Under the pieces are notes generated by a model. It worked only from the letters and a program-made list of their open reading frames with translations, was not told the origin of the DNA and ran no database searches. Below are positions 33,594-42,530 of a DNA stretch of 64,000 bases, piece after piece. This stretch comes from an uncultured Ignavibacteria bacterium. GTDB lineage: Bacteria > Bacteroidota > Ignavibacteria > Tepidaquicellales > Tepidaquicellaceae. The DNA lies in assembly GCA_937974175.1 (NCBI GenBank), contig CALJIG010000041.1, positions 1-64,000 of the forward strand, given 5' to 3'. The position numbers and the translations under genes were made by a program. Position 1 is the stretch's first letter. Every line of letters begins with the position of its first letter.

Positions 33594-35480
33594 ATGGATA
33601 CTTATTATTTTTTCGATTTCGACAGCACGTTTACGAATTCCGAAGCGCTTGAAGTACTTGCTTCAATTTCACTGGAAGGCCGCGATGATAAAGATAAAAT
33701 TTTGAAGGAGATTACTTCCATTACGTCTGAAGCAATGGAAGGCAAGCTGAATTTTTCTGAGGCATTAAAGCAAAGAGTAAAGCTGCTTGGCGCAAATAGA
33801 AGTCATCTTGAAAAGCTTGTTCAGATATTAAAGAAAAGTATTTCAGTCTCTGTGAAACGCAATAAAGAATTCTTTAAGAAGAACTCGGATAATATTTATG
33901 TTATCTCCGGCGGCTTTAAAGAATTTATAATTCCTGTTGTGAAAAGTTACGGTATAAAAGAAGAGAATGTTTATGCTAATGAATTCAGGTTCAATGCTAA
34001 TGGTGATATTGTTGGATTTGATGAGAAGAATATTCTCTCAAGAGATAAGGGCAAGATTGAACAGCTGAAAAAAATAAATGTCAGCGGGAACGTTTACGTT
34101 ATCGGTGACGGGTATACGGATTTCGAATTAAAAAAAGCAGGACTGGCAGATAAATTTTTTGCGTATACGGAAAACATTTCGCGCGATTCAGTTACTAAAA
34201 ATGCAGACCATATAACTCCTTCACTGGATGAATTTTTATTTTTAAACAAATTACCAATGGCAATATCATATCCCAAAAACAGAATTAAAGTATTACTGCT
34301 TGAAAATATTCACATGAATGCAGTTAAGATTTTCAGAAACGAAGGTTATCAGGTTGAGCATAATAAAAAAAGCCTTTCTGAAAATGAGCTTGCAGAAAAA
34401 ATAAAAGATGTTTCTATTCTTGGTATTCGCTCTAAAACACAGATAACAAAAAAAGTTCTGGATAATGCTAAAAGATTAGTAAGCATCGGTGCATATTGTA
34501 TTGGTACAAATCAAATCGATCTGGATGAAGCTCTGATAAAAGGAGTTGCTGCATTCAATGCACCGTTCAGCAATACACGAAGTGTTGTTGAGCTTGCCCT
34601 TGCAGAGATTATTATATTGATGAGAAATATATTTCCTAAGAGTAACTCACTTCATCAGGGGACATGGGATAAAAGCGCAAGCTTCAGCAATGAAGTAAGA
34701 GGCAAAAAGCTGGGAATAATCGGCTATGGTAAAATCGGTTCGCAGCTTTCCATACTTGCAGAAGATTTAGGAATGGATGTTTATTTTTATGACAACTCTG
34801 ATAAACTTGCATTAGGCAATGCAAAGAAATGTCATTCACTAAAAGACTTGTTGAAAATTTCTGATGTAATTACTTTGCACATCGATGGCAGCAAACATAA
34901 TACAAATTTTATAGATGAAAAAGAGTTTAAGCAGATGAAGAATGGAGTTATATTTTTAAATCTCAGCAGAGGACATGTTGTAAATCTCGATGCGCTGATT
35001 AAAAATATCCGAAGCGAAAAAATCCGTGGATGCGCGATTGACGTCTTTCCGCAGGAGCCGGAATCTAACGCTGAAAAATTTTATTGCGAGCTGCAGAATC
35101 TACCCAATGTAATCCTCACTCCGCACATAGCAGGCAGCACTGAAGAAGCGCAGGAAAACATTGCGGAGTTTGTCCCTACTAAAATTATAGATTTTATAAA
35201 TAACGGGAACTCTGTTTTCAGTGTAAACTTCCCGGAGATAAAACTTCCCTCTTTTGAAAATGCTCACAGATTAATTCATATACATGAAAACGTACCCGGA
35301 ATACTTGCGCAGATAAATACGGTCTTCAGCAAAAGAAATATAAATATCATCGGGCAGTATTTAAAAACTAATGAAAAGATTGGTTATGTGATAACTGATA
35401 TATCGAAAAAATACAATCCCGAGCTGATAAACGATTTAAAGAATATTAAACATACAATTAAATTCAGAGTATTATATTAA
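33594..35480 (+). CDS. SerB-SerA fusion: phosphoserine phosphatase / 3-phosphoglycerate dehydrogenase
   Basis: A 628-residue two-enzyme protein. Residues 1-215 are a HAD phosphatase of SerB type: DFDST with D8 and D10, ISGG with S105, K153, and GDGYTDFE (171-178). Residues 230-545 are a D-3-phosphoglycerate dehydrogenase: nucleotide-binding GYGKIG (377-382), catalytic R459 in LSRG, E488 in DVFPQEP and H511 in TPHIAGST. Residues 558-628 are an ACT domain (LIHIHENVPGILAQI) that probably senses serine. So the first and last steps of serine synthesis from 3-phosphoglycerate sit on one chain. Its TAA overlaps the ATG of the aminotransferase gene (TAATG). Similar fusions are, I believe, known in Bacteroidota. 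Confidence 0.92.
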   Translation: MDTYYFFDFDSTFTNSEALEVLASISLEGRDDKDKILKEITSITSEAMEGKLNFSEALKQRVKLLGANRSHLEKLVQILKKSISVSVKRNKEFFKKNSDNIYVISGGFKEFIIPVVKSYGIKEENVYANEFRFNANGDIVGFDEKNILSRDKGKIEQLKKINVSGNVYVIGDGYTDFELKKAGLADKFFAYTENISRDSVTKNADHITPSLDEFLFLNKLPMAISYPKNRIKVLLLENIHMNAVKIFRNEGYQVEHNKKSLSENELAEKIKDVSILGIRSKTQITKKVLDNAKRLVSIGAYCIGTNQIDLDEALIKGVAAFNAPFSNTRSVVELALAEIIILMRNIFPKSNSLHQGTWDKSASFSNEVRGKKLGIIGYGKIGSQLSILAEDLGMDVYFYDNSDKLALGNAKKCHSLKDLLKISDVITLHIDGSKHNTNFIDEKEFKQMKNGVIFLNLSRGHVVNLDALIKNIRSEKIRGCAIDVFPQEPESNAEKFYCELQNLPNVILTPHIAGSTEEAQENIAEFVPTKIIDFINNGNSVFSVNFPEIKLPSFENAHRLIHIHENVPGILAQINTVFSKRNINIIGQYLKTNEKIGYVITDISKKYNPELINDLKNIKHTIKFRVLY

Positions 35481-36580
35481 TGAATGCACCCCAATCAACA
35501 AACAAAAAATATTTTACATGCGGACCTACGGAATTATACCCGGTAGTACGGGAATTCATGCTTGAGGCACTAGATAAAAAACTTCCTTCCATTTCACATA
35601 GAAGCAAAGATTTCGAAATAATTGTGAAATACACTGTAGATGAACTGAAAAAGTTGATGGGTATACCGGATGGCTTTATGATTTTCTTTTCGAGCGCAGG
35701 AACTGAGTGCATGGAAAGAATTTTGGAAAACTTAGTTGAAGACTGTTCCTTCCATTTTGTAAACGGTTCTTTCTCAGAAAGGTTTTATAAGACTGCTAAA
35801 GAGCTTAAAAAAAATCCGCTGATACATCAGGTTGATTATGGAAAAGGGTTCAATTTTGATGAAGTAAATATTCCCGAAAAGACAGAGCTTATCTGCATTA
35901 CACAAAATGAAACAAGTACAGGTGTTGCAGTGCCTATGAAAAAGATAAGTGAACTGAAAGATAAATATCCGGACAAACTGATTGCTATAGATGTCGTGAC
36001 CTCAGCGCCTTACCAGAAGATTGATTTTGAAAAAGTTGATATTGCATTTTTCTCTGTACAGAAAGGATTTGGGCTGCCGGCCGGACTTGGAGTTACAATC
36101 TTAAGAGAATCGTGTATCAATAAAACAATTTCAATGAACGAGTTAAACTATAATATAGGCTCATATAATAATTTTATTGATGCCGCAGGCAACTATAAAA
36201 AAAATCAAACGACTGTTACTCCTAATATGCTCGGAATTTATATGCTGGGTAAAATTGCAAATTATCTGAACAACATTGGCATTGATAAGATTAGATTTGA
36301 AACAGAAGAAAAAGCCCGATTGTTTTACGATTATTTCTTTACCAGAAAAGATATGAAACCGTTTGTTGAAGATCCGTTCGACCGTTCTAAAACTATAATA
36401 GTAGTAGATTGTTTCGATAAACAAAGTGCAGTAAAAAGATATTTAGCGGATAACGGATTTTTGGTTAGTTCAGGTTACGGAAAATACTCCGGGAATCATA
36501 TAAGAATTGCTAACTTCCCTATGCATACAATTGAAGATGTTACAAAAATTATTGAGCTATTAGATGTGAAAGAATTTTAA
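35480..36580 (+). CDS. serC: Phosphoserine aminotransferase-like class V aminotransferase
   Basis: A 366-residue PLP enzyme that should convert 3-phosphohydroxypyruvate and glutamate to phosphoserine. It has the SHRS motif at 39-42 typical of SerC-type enzymes, DVVTSAP with the PLP-N1 Asp (D171), and FSVQKGFGLPAGLG with the Schiff-base Lys195. The end matches GYGKYSGNHIRIANFP, with an Arg that would bind the substrate carboxylate. Its ATG overlaps the stop of the SerB-SerA gene by one base, so the two are translationally coupled and supply the whole pathway. Other class V transaminases (for example alanine-glyoxylate type) are possible by sequence, but the context argues for SerC. Confidence 0.9.
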   Translation: MNAPQSTNKKYFTCGPTELYPVVREFMLEALDKKLPSISHRSKDFEIIVKYTVDELKKLMGIPDGFMIFFSSAGTECMERILENLVEDCSFHFVNGSFSERFYKTAKELKKNPLIHQVDYGKGFNFDEVNIPEKTELICITQNETSTGVAVPMKKISELKDKYPDKLIAIDVVTSAPYQKIDFEKVDIAFFSVQKGFGLPAGLGVTILRESCINKTISMNELNYNIGSYNNFIDAAGNYKKNQTTVTPNMLGIYMLGKIANYLNNIGIDKIRFETEEKARLFYDYFFTRKDMKPFVEDPFDRSKTIIVVDCFDKQSAVKRYLADNGFLVSSGYGKYSGNHIRIANFPMHTIEDVTKIIELLDVKEF

Positions 36581-36583
36581 AAC

Positions 36584-39500
36584 CTAGTTAATGCGGTAAG
36601 GAATAGTCATAGTTACTTCTGTTCCTTTATTTTCCTGCGAGTGAATTTCGATTTTGCCCTGATGCATTTCTATTGCGCGCTTAACTATAGTCAGGCCAAG
36701 CCCTGTACCTGAAAGATTTCCAACGTTGCTTCCTTTAAAGAACGGCTCCATCAACCTTTGCTTATCGTTATCGGGAATACCGATACCTTCATCGCGCACT
36801 TTAATAACTATGTTTGACTTATCCATATATGCTTTGAATGAAACTTCCGTATTCGGCTCTGAGAACTTAAGCGCATTTGACAATATATTTTCGATACCCT
36901 GCCGGATAATTTCTGCATCTACATTAGCATCTACCGGCAAGCCTTGTATATCCACATTGAGTTTAGGATGTGATTTTTTAGCTTCTCTCTGAAGCAAATC
37001 ATCTATAAGATTTTGAAGGAATAGATTCAGATCTATCGGTGCAGCTTTTAATTCAAGCTTGCCTGTATCGGATTTACCCATGATAATTATATCATTGAGC
37101 ATCTGATTCATTCGCTTCACGCTTTCCTGTATTCTGAAAATATTTCTTTGGCGCTTATCAGCGGCTAAACCTTCACCATACTTTTCAAGGATTTCGGCTG
37201 ATCCCAGGATAGCTGTTAAAGGAGTTTTGAATTCGTGCGATGCCATTGTAACAAACTTCGAACGAAGTTCAGAGAGCTCTTTTTGTTTTTCAAATGACAA
37301 CTGTATTTCGCGTTCAGCTCTTTTACGTTCAGTAACGTCAGATAAGAATGCAAGTACAGCTCTATCTCCGCCCCAATTAATGAGTACAGAATTGACAGAG
37401 AAGTATCTTATAAGTCCGCGCTTAGTAATAATTCCATATGTGTAAACCGTGGGGTCATGTTCTCCTTTTAGTTTTTTCATATGATTTATTAATGCAAGTT
37501 CTCTGTCGTCTTCATGTATAAAATTTAAGAACTTTGCATAGTGTAATTCTGCAGCATCATAGCCAAGTAAATCAAATGTTTTAGGATTGGAATATTTTAT
37601 TAATCCATCCTGCAATACAAGAATTGCTTCGCTGGCATTTTCGACAAGAAGCTTGTATTGCTCTTCACTCGCGCTTAGGCTTTCCTCTGCTTTTTTTCTA
37701 AAAGATGCTTCAAGGCTGAGTGTAAGCATAGTGGAAATAGATGCAATAAAATCTTCGTCGGCTACTGAAAGTTCTTTGATCTGTATTGTTTCTTCCAGAC
37801 ATATTATTCCGTAAATATCTCCGCGAAGCCATACAGGAATATCCATTATATATTTTATGCCAAGGGGCTTCAGGTAGTTATCTACAATACCTGTACTTTC
37901 ATCACTCTGGGCATCATTTGACTGCAGTTTCTTGTTACTTTTTAAAGCGTAGTAATAATCATCATAGTTTCCGGCAATTCCGGGAAATGTTGCAGGCAAA
38001 ATAGTTGTCTCTGATGCTTTATCAAATGAGTTCGATTTCTTAATGTACATCTTTTTGCACTTTAGCTTTTTCTCTTCCTTATCAAGTATCCAGAAACTTA
38101 CTCTGTCAATATTAAGTGTTTGCGACGTTGCTGTTAAAATCTTTTCAAGTGATTGATTGAAATCTGACTTATCCACCTGTGAAAGAACAAGCAGAACGTT
38201 TCTATGCTGTAATATTACATCAAGATTTTTCTTGTCATTTTCTTCACGCGTTTTCCTTTCTACAGCAACTGATATCTGTTCGGAAACAAATGTAAGTATC
38301 TGCATTTCATTTTCCCCGTAAGTATCTTCCCTATGGTAATCCTGTATTGCCATTACACCAATAGTCTCACCTTTTATTTTCAGCGGAACACCCATCCAAA
38401 GCGGAGCAGGTCTGCCGGTTTGTTCAATCTCACCTTCTCTTATTAGTTGTTCTGAAACACTTCTCGTAGAAAGCAAAGCTTTGCCATTACGTATTACATA
38501 CTCAGTTATTCCTTTCTTTGCGCGCCTTGGCAGTGGCAGATAATCAAATTCATCAACATAATATGGAAAGGTTACGAAATCATTTTTCTTATCATATAGC
38601 GCTATATAAAAATTCTTTGCAGGCATCAGCATTCCTATGATACCGTGAATTTTTGAGAACAATTCAGTCATGTCTTCAGAAACAGGAATAGCTTCAGCTA
38701 TCTGGTAAATCGCTTCCTGTACTCTCTCGTATCTTTTTCTTTCAACAATTTCATTCTCAAGCTTTGCAGTTCTTTCTTTAATTCTCTCCTCGAGAAATGA
38801 GTTTATTTTTCTTATCTCTTCTTCACTCTTTCTTAATTTCGCCTCTGCAATTTCTTTCTCGTTAATCAAATTAAGCAGTTCGGTCTGTTTTCTTCGAAGC
38901 CTTGTTACCCTGTAATTATATGCTGTGTAGCCGGAAGAAACTACGAGAAGCAATATTCCCGATATGAACCACCATGTTTTCCAGTATGGCGGAGTGATTT
39001 GTATTGTTATAGTAGCTCCGTTTTCATTCCATACTCCATCGTTATTTGAACCTTTGACACGAAAAGTATATGTCCCCGGATTTAAGCTTGTATATGTAGC
39101 GTAACGCCGGTTACCGGCATCAATCCAATTATTATCCAGTCCTTCAAGTTTATACTCGAATTCATTTTTTTCAGGGCGGGCATAATCCAGTGAAGCAAAA
39201 TCTAAGGTAACAAAATTTCTATCATAGGGAAGAACTAATTTTCCCTCCGACTTAAACATCTCCCAGTATTTATCAAGATCACTTTCAGGTATATTTTGCT
39301 CAATGAGTTTGTAGTCCGTAATCACAACATTCGGAACATGTTTATTTTCCGGAATCGAATCCGGATAAAAATAATTGAGCCCGTTAATTCCTCCGAAGAA
39401 TAATCTTCCGTCTGAAGCTTTATAACATGCGTTTTGTGTAAATACATTTGACTGTAATCCATCAAGTACATTAAATGTTTTATAGTCATTATTTTGAGGA

Positions 39501-41359
39501 TTAAACTTTATAAGTCCTTTAGTAGTGCTGACCCAGATATTACTCTTGTTATCCTGCAGGATTCCATAAATTGCCTCAACGGATAATTCATACACATTAT
39601 CAAATCTTTTAACATTGCCGGAGCTTCTTTCTAAAAGATTTAAACCTGTATTTGTGCCTACCAGTATGTTACCTGAAAAACCCATAGTAACATAATTAAT
39701 AAAGTTGTCACTTAATGAGTTATTATCATTTAATGAATGTTTGTAAACGGTAAACTGTCCTGTCTTTTTATCAAACTTATTTAGTCCGTCGCCTGTTGCT
39801 ATCCATAAAAATCCCTCATTATCTTCGCAAATACTCCAGACTTCATTGTGGCTAAGAGAGTTCTTAACATTAGGATTGTTTCTATATCCCTGAAAAGTAC
39901 CTGCTGCCGGATCGTATTTCTGAAGACCAACGCCGTACGTGCCTATCCAAATATTTCCTTCTCTATCCTTTAACAGACACAATATAATACTGTTTGAAGA
40001 GGTTGCCGTTATCATTTCATTCTTTATTAAATCAAATGTTCCGGAATTTGAGTTAAATTTTACAAGCCCATCATCAGTACCCAGCCATAGGATACCCGGA
40101 GAGTCTTCTATTATACTTGTTATCCGTTCATATCCTTTTACAACATTTCTTCCCGGTTGTGAAGTAAAAGATTTAAAATAATTGGTAGACGGATTATAAT
40201 AATTCAACCCACCGTCATTAGTCCCTATCCAGATATTTTTCTGAGAATCTTCAAAAATTGTTCTTATTGAATTACTTGTAAGAGAGTTTTTATCGTAAGG
40301 AATATTTCTAAGAGTATTGAACTTGATAGTAGACGGATTGTATTTGCTTATTCCATTCCCTCTTGTACCAATCCATATCGTTGATGAGTTGTCTTCGAAT
40401 ATACTGCGCACATCGTTGCTTCGTAAACTCAAAGGGTTATTCGGGTTGTTTACATAGTTTTCAAATGTACCGTTACTTTTAACATATAAACCGTTACCAT
40501 AGGTACCTGCCCATACTTTTCCATGCTTATCTTCAAAAAGAACATTTACAACATCCTGATCGGTTTCCCTTTGGCTTAAAGGAGTTTTATTAAATTCTCC
40601 GTTTGCTTCATTGAACAGATATAATCCTGTTTCACCGCCTACATAAAAATCTCCATTAGAGGAAATAAGTAAAGACCGGATTCTATTGGAGGAAAAATTC
40701 GGAATATATTGGCTGAAAGTCTTGGTCGAAGGATTAAACTTATTCAGTCCCTCATCTGTAGCTATCCATAAATTACCCGACTTATCTTCAGTAATATCCC
40801 ACACCCTATTATTAGAAAGCGAGTTATCATCATCATTAAAGTGTTTGAATGTTTCAAAGGCATCTTTATCTTTCAGATATTTATTTAATCCGCCGCCTGC
40901 TGTTCCAACCCACAGGTCGCCGTTCTTTGACTGAAAAATAACGGGTACACGGTTGAAAGATATAGATGAAGTATTTGCAGGGTTATACTTATATATGATA
41001 AAACTTTCCCTTATCGGATCAAAGCGGCATAAACCGCCTCCCCATGTACCGACCCAGATATTGCCATCTTTATCTTCAAAAACTTTACTGACATTGTTAT
41101 TAGGAAGCGATGTGGAATCAGTAGGGTTAAATTTATATACTGTAATGTTATGACCGTCGTATTTATTAAGTCCATCCTGAGTTGCAAACCACATGAATCC
41201 GGGTTTATCCTGAGTGATAGAATAGACTGCATTGTGTGAGAGTCCGTTTTCTAATGATATGTTCTCGAACTGTAATTTATTCTGCTGTGAGAATAAATTT
41301 CCGGAAAGGAATAAAATTGCAGTTAGGAAAAAATATGATATTTTTTTAGGGGTCCGCAT
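36584..41359 (-). CDS. Large propeller-type sensor histidine kinase
   Basis: A 1591-residue inner-membrane kinase. Residues 1-24 are a signal peptide. About fourteen Reg_prop propeller repeats (NxIWIGTxGGGLNKYDP type) fill 30-660, followed by a Y_Y_Y domain (about 710-800; FEYKLEGLDNNWIDAG) and one membrane segment (WWFISGILLLVVSSGYTAY). The cytoplasmic part has a coiled coil, two GAF-like domains, a PAS domain (LVENASEAILVLQDGLIKYSN), a HisKA box with phospho-acceptor H1375 (ASHEFKTPL) and a HATPase (N box NILSNALKFSEP, G boxes DEGIGIP and GTGLGLTI). It is built like the HTCS sensors of Bacteroidota but has no receiver or AraC domain, and no response regulator is adjacent. The periplasmic ligand is unknown. 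Confidence 0.92.
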   Translation of the reverse strand: MRTPKKISYFFLTAILFLSGNLFSQQNKLQFENISLENGLSHNAVYSITQDKPGFMWFATQDGLNKYDGHNITVYKFNPTDSTSLPNNNVSKVFEDKDGNIWVGTWGGGLCRFDPIRESFIIYKYNPANTSSISFNRVPVIFQSKNGDLWVGTAGGGLNKYLKDKDAFETFKHFNDDDNSLSNNRVWDITEDKSGNLWIATDEGLNKFNPSTKTFSQYIPNFSSNRIRSLLISSNGDFYVGGETGLYLFNEANGEFNKTPLSQRETDQDVVNVLFEDKHGKVWAGTYGNGLYVKSNGTFENYVNNPNNPLSLRSNDVRSIFEDNSSTIWIGTRGNGISKYNPSTIKFNTLRNIPYDKNSLTSNSIRTIFEDSQKNIWIGTNDGGLNYYNPSTNYFKSFTSQPGRNVVKGYERITSIIEDSPGILWLGTDDGLVKFNSNSGTFDLIKNEMITATSSNSIILCLLKDREGNIWIGTYGVGLQKYDPAAGTFQGYRNNPNVKNSLSHNEVWSICEDNEGFLWIATGDGLNKFDKKTGQFTVYKHSLNDNNSLSDNFINYVTMGFSGNILVGTNTGLNLLERSSGNVKRFDNVYELSVEAIYGILQDNKSNIWVSTTKGLIKFNPQNNDYKTFNVLDGLQSNVFTQNACYKASDGRLFFGGINGLNYFYPDSIPENKHVPNVVITDYKLIEQNIPESDLDKYWEMFKSEGKLVLPYDRNFVTLDFASLDYARPEKNEFEYKLEGLDNNWIDAGNRRYATYTSLNPGTYTFRVKGSNNDGVWNENGATITIQITPPYWKTWWFISGILLLVVSSGYTAYNYRVTRLRRKQTELLNLINEKEIAEAKLRKSEEEIRKINSFLEERIKERTAKLENEIVERKRYERVQEAIYQIAEAIPVSEDMTELFSKIHGIIGMLMPAKNFYIALYDKKNDFVTFPYYVDEFDYLPLPRRAKKGITEYVIRNGKALLSTRSVSEQLIREGEIEQTGRPAPLWMGVPLKIKGETIGVMAIQDYHREDTYGENEMQILTFVSEQISVAVERKTREENDKKNLDVILQHRNVLLVLSQVDKSDFNQSLEKILTATSQTLNIDRVSFWILDKEEKKLKCKKMYIKKSNSFDKASETTILPATFPGIAGNYDDYYYALKSNKKLQSNDAQSDESTGIVDNYLKPLGIKYIMDIPVWLRGDIYGIICLEETIQIKELSVADEDFIASISTMLTLSLEASFRKKAEESLSASEEQYKLLVENASEAILVLQDGLIKYSNPKTFDLLGYDAAELHYAKFLNFIHEDDRELALINHMKKLKGEHDPTVYTYGIITKRGLIRYFSVNSVLINWGGDRAVLAFLSDVTERKRAEREIQLSFEKQKELSELRSKFVTMASHEFKTPLTAILGSAEILEKYGEGLAADKRQRNIFRIQESVKRMNQMLNDIIIMGKSDTGKLELKAAPIDLNLFLQNLIDDLLQREAKKSHPKLNVDIQGLPVDANVDAEIIRQGIENILSNALKFSEPNTEVSFKAYMDKSNIVIKVRDEGIGIPDNDKQRLMEPFFKGSNVGNLSGTGLGLTIVKRAIEMHQGKIEIHSQENKGTEVTMTIPYRIN

Positions 41360-41451
41360 TAAATCTTACGCAAAGATACTAATATCATATTTTATAAAAA
41401 ATGTATGAGTGAGTTATAAAAGCTTTATAAGATATTTTTAAAAACTGATTT

Positions 41452-42471
41452 CTAAAGATTTTTTAAAACTTTAATTGCTTTTGTAACATCATTTTCTGAT
41501 AAGTCCATATGAAATACTGCACGGATTAAATCATAACTTCCCGATGAAAGCAATATTCCTTTGCTCTTAGCGAGTTTCATAAATTCTTCCTTGCTGTGTT
41601 TATGCGAGCAGAAGATTACAATATTTGTATGAACGTTTTCAACATCTATCTTGTAATTACCGGAATCAGATAAAGCCTTTGCAAATTGTTTCGCTCTGGT
41701 ATTATCCTGCTTCAATCTCTTCACGTTATTATTCAGCGCATAGATTGCAGCAGCGCCTAAAATACCTGCCTGTCTCATTCCGCCGCCTAAAATCTTTCTC
41801 CACTTATGAGCTAAATCAATTGTCTCTGCATCACCGCATAAAATAGAACCTATCGGGCATCCAAGACCTTTTGAAAAACAAAATGAAATTGTATCGAAGT
41901 GGTAAGCATAATCTTTTAAAGAAATACCTGTCTCCGCAATTGCATTAAAAATTCTTGCGCCGTCAAGATGCATTTTTATTCCGTACTCGCGCGCATAAGT
42001 TGAAATTGCTTTAATTGTTTTTATCGGAAGAATCACTCCGCCTGCGCGGTTGTGAGTATTCTCTAAACAAATTAATCTTGTTTTGGGAAAATAATATTCG
42101 TTTGAACGAACATGCGAGCGTATTGTCTCAACATCAAGAATTCCATTCTCACCTTTTAACTGAAGAAGCTGAACATTTGAAATTACTGCAGGAGCAGCAG
42201 TTTCATAATTCAAAATATGAGATTCACTTTCAACAATTACTTCATCGCCCTGTACAGTGTGAGCTTTTATTGCCAGCTGGTTTCCCATCACTCCCGTAGG
42301 AACAAATAATGCTTTTTCTTTTCCGGTTAACTTTGCGCATTTTTCCTGCAGCTCATTTATTGCAGGGTCCTCACCGAATACATCGTCACCGATTTTTGCT
42401 TTCATCATTGCCTTAAGCATGCCTGCTGATGGCTTGGTAACCGTATCGCTTCTTAAATCAATATATTTCAT
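41452..42471 (-). CDS. Low-specificity threonine aldolase
   Basis: A 339-residue PLP enzyme that splits L-threonine or L-allo-threonine to glycine and acetaldehyde. Characteristic blocks are YIDLRSDTVTKPS at the start, GDDVFGEDP, LFVPTGVMGNQLAI, ENTHNRAGG, MHLDGARIFNA, and FCFSKGLGCPIGSILCG with the PLP-binding Lys. The full length matches the family. ATG 42471 is preferred over the TTG two codons upstream. With the serine genes nearby it could supply glycine, although a direct link is not shown. A 28-bp palindrome lies in the 59-bp gap to gyrA. Confidence 0.92.
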   Translation of the reverse strand: MKYIDLRSDTVTKPSAGMLKAMMKAKIGDDVFGEDPAINELQEKCAKLTGKEKALFVPTGVMGNQLAIKAHTVQGDEVIVESESHILNYETAAPAVISNVQLLQLKGENGILDVETIRSHVRSNEYYFPKTRLICLENTHNRAGGVILPIKTIKAISTYAREYGIKMHLDGARIFNAIAETGISLKDYAYHFDTISFCFSKGLGCPIGSILCGDAETIDLAHKWRKILGGGMRQAGILGAAAIYALNNNVKRLKQDNTRAKQFAKALSDSGNYKIDVENVHTNIVIFCSHKHSKEEFMKLAKSKGILLSSGSYDLIRAVFHMDLSENDVTKAIKVLKNL

Positions 42472-42494
42472 TTTCAAATTTTATTATTAAATGA

Positions 42495-42522
42495 GTAGGG
42501 GCGTATTGCAATACACCCCTAC
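42495..42522. repeat. 28-bp GTAGGGG palindrome
   Basis: GTAGGGG (42495-42501) and CCCCTAC (42516-42522) flank the perfect inner palindrome GTATTGCAATAC (42503-42514), with one C/A mismatch. Near-identical sequences recur in many unrelated bacterial genomes as a dispersed palindromic repeat, to my recollection. Here it sits between gyrA (3' end) and the threonine aldolase start and could also act as a hairpin at the gyrA 3' end. Confidence 0.8.
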
Positions 42523-42530
42523 AATTCTTA

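Noticed and set aside
41415..41431. TTATAAA-AGC-TTTATAA hairpin as terminator of the threonine aldolase gene
   Set aside because: The stem is only A/T pairs with no T-run, so it is too weak to call.
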